In this document: positions 1-7,761 of the stretch, piece by piece
How the letters are laid out: every line of letters starts with the position of its first letter
How positions within the stretch are numbered: position 1 is the stretch's first letter
NCBI RefSeq assembly: GCF_947495275.1
Contig: NZ_CANLYL010000002.1
Span: forward strand, 186,001 to 250,000
Origin: an uncultured Roseobacter sp.
GTDB taxonomy: Bacteria; Pseudomonadota; Alphaproteobacteria; Rhodobacterales; Rhodobacteraceae
DNA length: 64,000 bases
Direction: 5' to 3'
Made by a program: the position numbers and the translations under genes
The notes under the pieces: generated by a model
What the model saw: only the letters and a program-made list of their open reading frames with translations
The model's database searches: none
Told to the model about the DNA's origin: nothing

Positions 1-146
1 GTAAGTTGCATTGATTCGAATTGTTCGTATGGCATCAGGACGAAGCGCGGTTTTCCGTGCCAGGTGATCGTGACAGGTTCGCATTGAGCGGCCTCAAGAA
101 TCTCCATCGTGTTTCACCTCAATTGGGTCATCGAAAAGACCTTCAT
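1..146 (-). pseudogene. Phd/YefM-type antitoxin, interrupted by a stop, runs off the window
   Basis: Read leftward from the ATG at 146, the translation starts MKVFSMTQLR, meets TGA at 116-114, then continues in the same frame as NTMEILEAAQCEPVTITWHG and KPRFVLMPYEQFESMQ up to the window edge. The pattern (short helix, then a LEAA..EPVTIT.HG.P.FVLM..E.FE block) is that of Phd/YefM antitoxins, DNA-binding proteins that neutralise a partner toxin and repress their own operon. The TGA sits where an Arg or Gln codon is expected, so one CGA or CAA to TGA change explains it. A shorter product could start at the ATG at 107 but would lack the N-terminal DNA-binding strand. A toxin would lie beyond base 1. 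It follows the phosphoesterase stop by 18 nt, so it may be the third gene of that operon. Confidence 0.6.
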
Positions 147-164
147 ATTTGTCCTCATCGCCAA

Positions 165-734
165 TTAAGTGTCGAGTTCTGCCCGGTGTTCAACATCGAC
201 CCAGTGCTTGTTTGGCAGCAACTTCTTTGCCCGTCGCGCTATATCGTCAAAGGTGACTGGCATGAAGTTCCACACATCAACCCCAACATTCACCGAATTT
301 CGCGACCCTCGCCAGTTCTCATGAACGTGGCCGAAGAACTGCAGCCCGCCCTTACGAGCGTGGTTCCAGGTGATCATTGGATAATGGCACAATGTGTTGG
401 GCTGGTTCTGGGGTCCATCTCGTAGTTCTGCTAAGTGGGAGATTGACTTCCAAGGCAGTTCCAGCGTTGGCTTATGGTCGTGGTTGCCAATAATCAAATG
501 ATGTTCTGCACCTGGCAACTGGTTGAAAATTTGTTCGACATAAGCGCTTTCTTTCGCTTTGGCACCGAAGGCAAAATCACCCAGAATCCAAAACTGGTCT
601 TCTGGTTTGACCAGCTTCCACATGTTTTCCAACAACACCGCGTCCATCTGGGCGACAGAAGTAAATGGGCGATCGCAGAAACCTATGATGTTTTCATGGC
701 CAAAATGCGTGTCAGCCGTATACCAGATTGTCAT
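165..734 (-). CDS. Calcineurin-like metallophosphoesterase
   Basis: 189-aa protein with the di-metal phosphoesterase signatures in order: DTHFGH near residue 8, GDF near 52, GNHDH near 83, a single His in CHYPM near 116 and GHVHENW near 135. These residues bind two metal ions and the phosphate. The family hydrolyses phosphomonoesters or diesters; the substrate cannot be told from sequence. The length is typical of the compact single-domain cytosolic members often found on phages and mobile islands. It lies 20 nt downstream of the 139-aa gene and just upstream of the broken antitoxin, so all three probably share a leftward transcript. The function class is secure, the physiological role is not. 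Confidence 0.88.
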   Translation of the reverse strand: MTIWYTADTHFGHENIIGFCDRPFTSVAQMDAVLLENMWKLVKPEDQFWILGDFAFGAKAKESAYVEQIFNQLPGAEHHLIIGNHDHKPTLELPWKSISHLAELRDGPQNQPNTLCHYPMITWNHARKGGLQFFGHVHENWRGSRNSVNVGVDVWNFMPVTFDDIARRAKKLLPNKHWVDVEHRAELDT

Positions 735-754
735 TGTGTGTTTACTCGGTTCGT

Positions 755-1174
755 TCAGCCTACAAGGGCCCGAAATTCTTCGGGGGTGTAGTCGAGTGCT
801 AGTAATTTTAGCAGGAGCAGATCAAGCGGCAACTGCGTCTCCATCCAACGTATTTCCTCAGATTGGATGCTCAGATTGTATCCGCCATGTTTGTTGACGC
901 TGACGCTTATCTCGCGCCCATTGAAGAAATCCCAAAGTTTCAAAAGGAGGGGAAAGTCTTCGTTATCAGGATGGACGGATATGCCGGAGCATTGCGCCAG
1001 AATATCTGGAACAACTGCCATCAACGTGTCCCAGCTTAGTTGCTGTTGAGCCGCATCTAATGGCGTTGCTTCTGGGCTCGCCGCCAGAACTGTAGACTTG
1101 AGCGCGAAGACAGGTCCAAATTTGGATTGGATGTCATCAATAGTGTTCGCGTTTTCATTGGTAGCCTTAGCCAT
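755..1174 (-). CDS. Hypothetical protein, 139 aa
   Basis: I do not recognise a family. The protein has no signal peptide and no membrane segment. It has a Ser/Thr/Ala-rich N-terminus, a middle with several Trp and Leu residues (LLLKLWDFFNGREISVSV near 78-95), and a Leu-rich C-terminal helix (PLDLLLLKLLALDYTPEEF near 116-134). It is the first gene of a probable three-gene leftward operon with the phosphoesterase and the damaged antitoxin. It is divergent from the XRE regulator across a 107-nt gap that carries a perfect palindrome, so that regulator may control it. Confidence 0.6.
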   Translation of the reverse strand: MAKATNENANTIDDIQSKFGPVFALKSTVLAASPEATPLDAAQQQLSWDTLMAVVPDILAQCSGISVHPDNEDFPLLLKLWDFFNGREISVSVNKHGGYNLSIQSEEIRWMETQLPLDLLLLKLLALDYTPEEFRALVG

Positions 1175-1216
1175 AGCATCTCGATCTCACCTTCTATCAT
1201 GAAGTTCTTCGGTACA

Positions 1217-1228
1217 TCGCAATTGCGA
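1217..1228. promoter_or_regulatory. Perfect 12-bp palindrome, candidate XRE operator
   Basis: The sequence TCGCAATTGCGA equals its own reverse complement. It lies in the 107-nt gap between the leftward operon (start 1174) and the rightward XRE gene (start 1282). Small XRE repressors usually bind short palindromes next to their own promoter. A degraded version of the same stretch lies before the decayed tandem copy, near 1650-1665. Confidence 0.45.
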
Positions 1229-1281
1229 ATGTATGTTAAAACAGGTAGAGTTAAAACAGGCGTTCATCAATAGACTTATGT

Positions 1282-1506
1282 GTGAAAAGAACGCCCAAAA
1301 GCCCTCTCAGAGACATTGTCGCCCGAAACTTGCGAAAGTTGAGGGCAGAACGCGGCTGGTCTCAGGAACGCCTTGCCGAAGAAGCAGGGTTGAATCGTAC
1401 TTACTTGAGTGCGGTAGAGCGGTCTGAGCAGAACATTTCCATTGATAACCTTTACCGCGTAGCTGTCGGACTAGACATTGAAAGCTGGGTACTCCTGAGA
1501 GATTAG
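1282..1506 (+). CDS. XRE-family helix-turn-helix regulator, 74 aa
   Basis: This is essentially one Cro/C1-type HTH domain. Residues 10-66 read as the five-helix fold, with the turn in SQERLAEEAGLNRTYLSAVE and the conserved tail ISIDNLYRVAVGLDIE. Start: GTG at 1282 (gtg aaa aga acg). The length is typical of compact phage-like or restriction-modification-controller-like regulators. No toxin or methylase lies beside it here, so the target is unknown; the palindrome at 1217-1228 is the obvious candidate. A decayed copy of gene and upstream region follows at 1718, showing a past tandem duplication. Confidence 0.85.
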   Translation: MKRTPKSPLRDIVARNLRKLRAERGWSQERLAEEAGLNRTYLSAVERSEQNISIDNLYRVAVGLDIESWVLLRD

Positions 1507-1717
1507 CTCACATTTCGTTGGAGAGTAGTTTCTGCTGGAGGCCCAGGTCATCTTCAAGATACATGAGAGCAATTTTTTCGATTGTCTATGCATGCATCTG
1601 ATCGACTATCGATCACGCGATCTATTCTACATCCTGCACTGTTCATCGCAATGGGCAATCGCGAATGTATCTTAAGACAGGTATGGCCAAATACGGTTTT
1701 CTTGAATGGAACGCTCT

Positions 1718-1905
1718 ATGGAGAAAACGCCTAAGCGCCAATTGCGGAATATCGCCGCCCATTGGAAAGGCTAGCCGAAAAGGCGGGTTTCGACCGAACG
1801 CACTAAGGTGCGGTGGAAAGTTCTGAGCAGATTTTTCTAATCGAAAATGTCTAGTGAATCGCTAACGGACTAGTGATTGAGAGCCAAGCATTGCCAAAAT
1901 AGACG
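1718..1905 (+). pseudogene. Decayed tandem copy of the XRE regulator
   Basis: Starting at ATG 1718 the DNA parallels the intact gene at 1282: it encodes MEKTPKRQLRNIAA, then a region matching LAEKAGFDRTH, then a match to the AVE(R)SEQ segment. In-frame stops (for example the TAG in aaggctagccg and the TAA in cactaaggtg) and a deletion destroy it. The upstream region is duplicated too: gcgaatgtat(c/g)tta(a/g)(a/g)acaggta occurs near 1225 and again near 1663. It cannot make a functional repressor. Confidence 0.75.
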
Positions 1906-2248
1906 TGAAATCAGAAAGTTATTTTACCAGGGGCATTTCGATAGTGTCAAAAGTAGAATCAATTTTTAACCTAATGATAACAGAACCTTAGGATTGATTT
2001 TTGAGATCCTTGGAGTTAGCGTTAGCCAGCAATTGTTGGTCGTTACTTTGGAGTAGAACAAAGAGGTCTAAAATAGAGAAGAGACCAAGGCGCGGCTTAG
2101 AGCCCGAAGCGGACGGTTCGGTGTACAGAAAAGGCCTGATTTAACAAATCTTAGGTTTTGGTGCCGCTAGCGACCGAAATCGGCGCTGATTGTCATTGTC
2201 AATCTACGTCGAACGAATCTGAAAATCGGTGCTGAAAGAAATTGAAAT
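1906..2248. other. Gene-free stretch before the recombinase operon
   Basis: AT-richer than its surroundings. No coding signal, tRNA or clear inverted repeat was found. If the recombinase operon is a mobile element, its left end and promoter should lie here or within the preceding decayed XRE copy. Confidence 0.4.
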
Positions 2249-3481
2249 TTGCGAAAGACAAACCTTCCTATTAAGCTCCGCTGTTTTCAAACCGTTGATG
2301 GCAAAGCACGCGGTATCTTGCTGAACGCGCGAACTTTTGAACCGTCAATCGCCGGATCTCTATACGAGACGTCCCTCAGCCGAAAGTACGCGTCTCCCAA
2401 CACGCTCTACCATGCACTCAGTTCCGCGCAGATTCTTCTCTCCTGGGCACACGACGTCGGCATCAATCTCGAGCGACGGCTTCTCTACGGTGCTTCGCTT
2501 GAACCGCAGGACATCGAAGCTTTTGGCCATTGGCTCGAGGCGCACCACAGGGGACAGGCGAACACGCTTACCCGCGCTGGCATAAGAACCTACAACGCTC
2601 ACCTGGATGGCGCTCGACGAATGGTGACGTGGTTCGTCGACAGGTACTACGACGCTTCTCACGCGCAACTGCCTCGCGGAGTGTTGCTTGACGCTCTCCA
2701 CGAAACCTCAAAGCGCGCTTGGAAGAACCAGCGGATCAAGGACGCCGCCGACCCGGAGGCACCCGACATCTCCGATGACGACATCTCAGCCATCGAGACC
2801 TTTCTGCGAAACGCTGCAATATGCAAGTATCCTGAACGGCGATGGATCCGCGCGTATCTGATTTGGCGACTAGCTATCGAGTTTGGTCTGCGCATCGGTG
2901 AGATTCTGGCACTCCGGCTGGAAGACTGCCCTAGTCGCGTAAATCCAGCTTTCAGAGTTGTCCGCATAGAAGATCGCGATGTAATATCGGATTCTCGGAG
3001 TGTCTACTCGCCACGCCCGAAGACCTCAGGGCGTGATCTAGCGCCAATTCTGTCGAACACCGTTTTTCCTCGTCTCGTGATCGACTACCAAGCTGATCAC
3101 CGATTGAAGCGCGTTCATCGTGCAAATGGACGGGTTGTCTGGCGCCCTGTTTTGTCCCATACTTATCTACTCGTCAACGATGATGGCGATCCTTTATCTG
3201 TCTTTACTGCGCGCAATCTCGCGAAGGCGATCGAAAAAAACACTGGTGTTTCCTTTACATGGCACCTTGCGCGCCATGCCTTTTTCAATCGCACATATGG
3301 CGCCGTTGCGGCCATCGAGAATCCAACCCAGCGCACAACACGCCTCAGCGACCTCGTTTATTGGGGCGGTTGGCGTGATCCAAGAAGCCTCGACTGCTAT
3401 GTGCGACGCGTACGCAAAGAGCGCGCCCGCACAGGCCTCGCTATCTGGAACGGTTCGAATCTTTGGGAGGCCCTTGGATGA
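2249..3481 (+). CDS. Tyrosine recombinase 1 of trio
   Basis: 410-aa site-specific recombinase that would cut and rejoin DNA through a covalent phosphotyrosine. The N-terminal half (about 1-165) is the SAM-like core-binding region. The catalytic half carries all expected residues: Arg215 in GLRIGEIL, a Lys in KTSGR near 258, His339 and Arg342 in WHLARHAFF, Trp375 in GGWRDP and the nucleophile Tyr384 in LDCYVRR. The enzyme therefore looks active. Start: TTG at 2249, chosen because the frame opens there; no strong Shine-Dalgarno sequence is visible, so a slightly later start is possible. First gene of the operon; its stop overlaps the next start. Confidence 0.88.
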   Translation: MRKTNLPIKLRCFQTVDGKARGILLNARTFEPSIAGSLYETSLSRKYASPNTLYHALSSAQILLSWAHDVGINLERRLLYGASLEPQDIEAFGHWLEAHHRGQANTLTRAGIRTYNAHLDGARRMVTWFVDRYYDASHAQLPRGVLLDALHETSKRAWKNQRIKDAADPEAPDISDDDISAIETFLRNAAICKYPERRWIRAYLIWRLAIEFGLRIGEILALRLEDCPSRVNPAFRVVRIEDRDVISDSRSVYSPRPKTSGRDLAPILSNTVFPRLVIDYQADHRLKRVHRANGRVVWRPVLSHTYLLVNDDGDPLSVFTARNLAKAIEKNTGVSFTWHLARHAFFNRTYGAVAAIENPTQRTTRLSDLVYWGGWRDPRSLDCYVRRVRKERARTGLAIWNGSNLWEALG

Positions 3482-5016
3482 AGTTCGATACATCATCAGG
3501 TTTCTGGATCGACGCTCAGGGCGCCGGCTTCATCAAGAACGAGTTTAACCCCACTCGTCCAATTTACCTGTCAGTTAGCGAGAAGAGTTGGTCTGGGGTT
3601 CATCTTCAGAAAGCCTATACTTTGACTTGGCCGACTGCTCTCGACCCCGACCTTCGAAGGCTTCTGGAGAGCGTACTGAAAGATCGAATGCGGCACATGG
3701 CCCCGTCCGCGCTCGAAAAGTATCGGCGAGTAATCGACGCGATGGTGCGTCTTCGCGTCGATGGCCGCCGGCTCCGAAGCGACGATCTTCTCGATGGCGA
3801 AATCGTCCGCGCACTGTGGGATACGCTGCCCAGTGATCTGCGACCTCATATGCGTGGCTTGCTTCCAGATCTCATCGCGCCGCAAAATCCTCACGCAGCC
3901 TACGCAATGTCGCTTCTTTTGAAAGACTGGAAAGCCAAGAGGCGGCTGAATTGGAGGCGGTCGGTTCTTGAGTGGGACCCACGGGACGGATCCATGACAT
4001 CTGCGGAGCTGGAAGTATTGCGCGTCCATCTATCTCCGCCAGCGTCGGAAACGCCTTATGAGCATTTTGCACGTCTTGTGGTCCGGCTTACCCTCACGAC
4101 GTTGCGCCGGCCCTCTCAGTTGATCTCGATTGAGGCGGGCGGACTGCGCCGCATCTCGACCACAGTCGGGACGACAACGGATCTTCGGATCCCAACAGGC
4201 AAGGCGCAAACTGGAGCTCAAGCGCCCCGGCTACCTATTCCCGTCGATCTGGCCAACGATATCGATGCCTGCCGCTCGCGACCTGAGATTGTGAGCTCGC
4301 CGGTTTCTGATGAGGTGCTCCTTCCCTTCGCAATTGGGTCATACGATAAAAGAACTCGCGGCGGCGTCGCGAAACGCGTAATCGCGCCCAACGCCAGCCA
4401 CGCCAAAGCGGCGTCTCAATCGTGGGTTAAAGGCCAATGCATCATCAGCCCCCGCACAGGAAAACCGCTATACATCAATCTGCGCAGGATCCGACACACG
4501 GGCGCGACGCACCTAGCAATGCAAGGTTATCCGCTCGAACTCATCGCCGACATTCTCGAGCACGAGAGTACGGTCTCCACACGCTACTACATCGATGCTG
4601 TGGGTGCCGAATTCCTTCCGGCGTTTGAAAGGGTCGATAGCAGCCTCGGAGGGCGGTTCTCAATGATGCGCGACGCATGGTTCAATGGCCGCGTTGTTGA
4701 CAGAAAAGACGCACCAAACCGTCCTATTATTGTTCCTGACACCAACGCGCCCGCGGCTGTTGGTGCCTGCGGAAAAGGCGGTTCCTGCTCTGTGCACCCA
4801 CTCTTCAGTTGCTATTCCTGCGAGCATTTCCTCGCGTTCCGAGATGCCAATCACCAGAAGGTGCTGGACTTCGTTGAGGCAGAATATGTGCGCTGGCGTG
4901 CGGTAGAGGCTAGCAACTCTCGATCCAAGGCCATCAAGGACTTTGACCGCATTGCGGCAAGCGTACGCGAAATCATGTCCCTAATCGACGGAGAGACTGT
5001 GGATGGCCACCGCTGA
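3478..5016 (+). CDS. Tyrosine recombinase 2 of trio, with C-terminal Cys cluster
   Basis: 512 aa from ATG 3478, preferred over the TTG at 3463 because it overlaps the previous stop as ATGA and has GGGAGG about 8 nt upstream. The catalytic half shows Arg211 (TLRRPSQL), Lys242, Arg339 with His340 (RRIRHTGATHLA), His362 (LEHEST) and Tyr370/Tyr371 as nucleophile. The usual box-II His three residues before Arg339 is Arg336, a substitution to note. The C-terminus adds a four-Cys cluster (Cys431, 437, 445, 448; CSVHPLFSCYSCEHF), a probable zinc site. I recall similar Cys tails in Tn554-type recombinases. The role within the trio (strand exchange or accessory) is open. Confidence 0.85.
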   Translation: MKFDTSSGFWIDAQGAGFIKNEFNPTRPIYLSVSEKSWSGVHLQKAYTLTWPTALDPDLRRLLESVLKDRMRHMAPSALEKYRRVIDAMVRLRVDGRRLRSDDLLDGEIVRALWDTLPSDLRPHMRGLLPDLIAPQNPHAAYAMSLLLKDWKAKRRLNWRRSVLEWDPRDGSMTSAELEVLRVHLSPPASETPYEHFARLVVRLTLTTLRRPSQLISIEAGGLRRISTTVGTTTDLRIPTGKAQTGAQAPRLPIPVDLANDIDACRSRPEIVSSPVSDEVLLPFAIGSYDKRTRGGVAKRVIAPNASHAKAASQSWVKGQCIISPRTGKPLYINLRRIRHTGATHLAMQGYPLELIADILEHESTVSTRYYIDAVGAEFLPAFERVDSSLGGRFSMMRDAWFNGRVVDRKDAPNRPIIVPDTNAPAAVGACGKGGSCSVHPLFSCYSCEHFLAFRDANHQKVLDFVEAEYVRWRAVEASNSRSKAIKDFDRIAASVREIMSLIDGETVDGHR

Positions 5017-7186
5017 GGCTCTCCGAGACCTTGTTCGCGGCGCTGTTGGATCTGGAGCTATCGTCCACGCGTTGCCGCGCTATGTTTCCGGGGCACCAGA
5101 GTGGCTCAATCCTGAGGCCGACATCTGGAACGTCGCGTCGCTCCATCCGCGGTCAGACAAGAAGACCTGGTCTCTCGACTTTCGACGCGTCGTGCATCCA
5201 GAACTCAGAGCAGTCGCCCGCGCGCACGCGCTTTGGCAAATCGTCGAACAACGGGTCGGTCCTTCTACTCTAACTGGTGCGCTCAGCGTCTTCATTTATC
5301 TTGGTAATCAGCTTGGTGCACGACCTCTGAAGACCTTGAAAACCGAAGACTTCCACGCCGCAGAACTTGAAATCCGTAGTCATTACTCTGCAGGAACCAG
5401 TGCGCGCATGAATGCCGGTTTGCAACGCGTCAGCGCATGGCTCAACCGTCAAACCGAGCTTCGGCTGGATTACACCTCAACGCTTCGTGTGCCTTTCGCT
5501 CACGGGCGTATGGTGACCGACGACAGACGCGACGCCAAGCTGCTACCAGACGCCGTCGTTGCCGATCTCCTTGGTGCTCGACATAAGTCTAATCTCTCTG
5601 ACCGCGACCGCTTTTATCTCGCCGCGACCTCAATCTCGGTCGCCACCGGCTTCCGGTTGTGCGAGCTTCTTACGCTCCCCGCCGATTGCCTCATTCACGA
5701 CCAAGGTGTCCTCCTGGTGCGCAGCTTCGTCTCGAAGAGTGGCAAGGCAGCACCGCGGCCTGTTCCGGCGGAAATGGCTGACATAGTGATCGACGCGATT
5801 GGTTGCATCCGGGCAATCACTCAGCCCGCACGTGAACAGGCGCGAGCCTGGGCAAATGAAGTACCAATAGATTGGATGTCTGTCGTACGGGATCCCGATC
5901 CTACGGCATTCAAGTATTTCGTAAGGCGCTGGCTAGGCGATTGGATCACAGATCCAGACCACAGGATGATCGACCAGCATTGTGCATATTTCTCGCAGGG
6001 TGATCGATCCCAATGGGTGCTTCTGACCGAACTTCTCGACATTCACAAAGGCAACATTTCAGCTATCTCGCGAAAGCTCAGCATGGCCCGGGTCAGCGTG
6101 ACAAAGTTAGTCAGGCAACTTGAAGCGTCAAAACGCAATGAGGTTTATCTCGGATCTAAGAATTCGAACTCCCAGCGCGCTTTCGACACCGACCGTCGTT
6201 TTCCGTCAATCGCCGCCTTTGGTAGACTAACCGGCCTAAACCTTCAAAAGTCCCCTCGAAACGCGCTCTTGATGGAACTCGTTGATGAGGCTCGGAATGC
6301 GCAGCTCTCGCAATCTGAATTTCACCGACCTCATCGTAACGCAGTTTTGGAAGAGCAATATCGCGTCACGCCGGAAGTGCTTCTCCACCCGGAGACTGGT
6401 GACGTAGTGTTGCGCTTGGACGAAGCTCTGTTCGTCTTATTCAAGAACCAGCTATCGTCGGGCCACGCCATGGTCAAAGGGAGGATCAAAGCGGTGTCGA
6501 TCAACCAATTCAACCACTGGTTGGGCGGTTATGCACGCGACCGCGGTACGGGAAAGCCCGGGGACGCTGTGTGCGCGCGGTTGGGAATCCTTGACCCAAG
6601 GACTGAAGAGCCGGCAAAATTTACCAATCACGACTTCCGCCATTGGCTCGCGACCGCCTATGAGAATGGCGGTCTGTCACAAACGCAGATCGCGACCCTT
6701 TTCAATCGATCATCCCCCTCTTCAAACTCAGTCTACGACCACACCAACAGCGTGGTGAGACGTGAGCGCCTGAAGGACGCCATGGCCGATGGCCTCCTCA
6801 TTGGGCACGCCCCCGCGGCATACGCACAGATCGCTAAGGAAAGTGCCGAAGAGGCTACTGAGTATCTTGAGGCCGCCATCAAGTTCCAAAACCCGATGCC
6901 GCACGGTATCTGCCGTCTGAACTGGGCGTTGGAGCCGTGCCCTCACGCGCTGAGTTGCTTCAGCTGCGGCGATCTACGTGACGATGAATCCGAGCCCTGC
7001 GAGCACTTGATCATCGACGCGAATGACGCCGCGCACCTCGATGAGGTCGCGCAAATTCACCGCAACGCCTTATCGATCTCCGAAATCTTGGAAGAGGACG
7101 GCGCTGAGGGAAGCCCGCAGTATATTAAGTTTCAACGGATTGCCCGCTCCACGCTCACTATTCTAAAAAAGGCCGGACGCTCATGA
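5003..7186 (+). CDS. Tyrosine recombinase 3 of trio, catalytic domain split by an HTH insertion
   Basis: 727 aa, far longer than usual integrases (about 300-450). Arg218 in GFRLCELLTLP forms box I; His543 and Arg546 (NHDFRHWLAT) and Tyr578 (SVYDHT) form box II. The spacing between Arg218 and His543 is 325 residues rather than the usual 100-150. The inserted stretch contains a clear helix-turn-helix near 340-375 (DIHKGNISAISRKLSMARVS). The C-terminus has a Cys cluster (Cys637, 646, 652, 655, 666). Comparable length and Cys-rich tails occur in TnpB of Tn554 (about 630 aa). Start ATG 5003 overlaps the previous gene by 14 nt. Probably active; the HTH may read part of the att site. Confidence 0.82.
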   Translation: MATAEALRDLVRGAVGSGAIVHALPRYVSGAPEWLNPEADIWNVASLHPRSDKKTWSLDFRRVVHPELRAVARAHALWQIVEQRVGPSTLTGALSVFIYLGNQLGARPLKTLKTEDFHAAELEIRSHYSAGTSARMNAGLQRVSAWLNRQTELRLDYTSTLRVPFAHGRMVTDDRRDAKLLPDAVVADLLGARHKSNLSDRDRFYLAATSISVATGFRLCELLTLPADCLIHDQGVLLVRSFVSKSGKAAPRPVPAEMADIVIDAIGCIRAITQPAREQARAWANEVPIDWMSVVRDPDPTAFKYFVRRWLGDWITDPDHRMIDQHCAYFSQGDRSQWVLLTELLDIHKGNISAISRKLSMARVSVTKLVRQLEASKRNEVYLGSKNSNSQRAFDTDRRFPSIAAFGRLTGLNLQKSPRNALLMELVDEARNAQLSQSEFHRPHRNAVLEEQYRVTPEVLLHPETGDVVLRLDEALFVLFKNQLSSGHAMVKGRIKAVSINQFNHWLGGYARDRGTGKPGDAVCARLGILDPRTEEPAKFTNHDFRHWLATAYENGGLSQTQIATLFNRSSPSSNSVYDHTNSVVRRERLKDAMADGLLIGHAPAAYAQIAKESAEEATEYLEAAIKFQNPMPHGICRLNWALEPCPHALSCFSCGDLRDDESEPCEHLIIDANDAAHLDEVAQIHRNALSISEILEEDGAEGSPQYIKFQRIARSTLTILKKAGRS

Positions 7187-7761
7187 ATAAACGACCTACC
7201 GCACGAAACCTAAGCACTCGGCCGGAGCAAGGTCCCAAATCACTCCAGGCGCCCAAGCCTCGCCAGCTTCGGGGCGAGGGCTTGAAAGTGCGCATCGAAG
7301 ATGCCGTGCGCGAACATGCGCGCGACCTGGGGGACCGGATCGATCCGAAGCGTGTCTCGATGAAGGCGATCGCAGAACGCGTGCCATGCTCACGTACGAC
7401 GTTGCTGAAATACGAAACGGTTGTTGCAGACGCGTTGCGCGATCTGGGTTATCGCGCAGCGCGATGTTCCGGTCAGGCACGTACCGAAGCGCTCGCCCAC
7501 CGTGAAGAACTACACAAGGAAGAAATCGCAGTTCTGAAAGCTGAACTGGCGGCTTTGCGTTCCCATCACGCCGAGCTGTACGGGCGGTTCCTAATGCGGT
7601 CGGCACCTGTCGCGGCGCTAGTGCACGACGAAGCCATCGCGGTTTCGCAACGCGACGGACGCTGCGTTCTATGCGGAGGCTTGCCACCTAATTCGGAGGG
7701 TGCAAACCTGGTCGAACTCTCAACCACCGCCTCCTGCTTCAAAACTCGAAAGAGAACATAG
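7183..7761 (+). CDS. TnpC-like HTH/coiled-coil/CxxC accessory protein
   Basis: 192 aa, start ATG 7183 overlapping the previous stop as ATGA. Order of parts: a basic, disordered N-terminus (1-35); a helix-turn-helix near 57-85 (VSMKAIAERVPCSRTTLLKY); a coiled coil near 100-135 (HREELHKEEIAVLKAELAAL); then a CVLCGG zinc-knuckle-like CxxC at 161-164. The HTH-plus-coiled-coil plan and last place in a recombinase operon match the small TnpC of Tn554, which influences transposition frequency and orientation. The C-terminal CxxC extension makes it longer than TnpC (about 125 aa). It probably organises the recombinases on DNA; this is inference from position and form. Confidence 0.7.
   Translation: MNKRPTARNLSTRPEQGPKSLQAPKPRQLRGEGLKVRIEDAVREHARDLGDRIDPKRVSMKAIAERVPCSRTTLLKYETVVADALRDLGYRAARCSGQARTEALAHREELHKEEIAVLKAELAALRSHHAELYGRFLMRSAPVAALVHDEAIAVSQRDGRCVLCGGLPPNSEGANLVELSTTASCFKTRKRT

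Larger units (their letters stand above)
2249..7761 (+). mobile_element. Four-gene tyrosine-recombinase module (Tn554/RIT-like)
   Basis: Three dissimilar tyrosine recombinases (410, 512, 727 aa) and one small HTH/coiled-coil protein (192 aa) follow each other with overlaps only: ATGA at 3478, 14 nt at 5003 and ATGA at 7183. Such coupling implies one mRNA and stoichiometric products. Known relatives are Tn554 (TnpA, TnpB and the small TnpC) and recombinase-in-trio elements (three recombinases). This locus combines both plans: a trio plus a TnpC-like partner. No passenger genes lie inside and no terminal repeats were found by eye, which is normal for Tn554-like elements. The true ends are unknown; the coordinates cover genes only. 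Confidence 0.7.
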
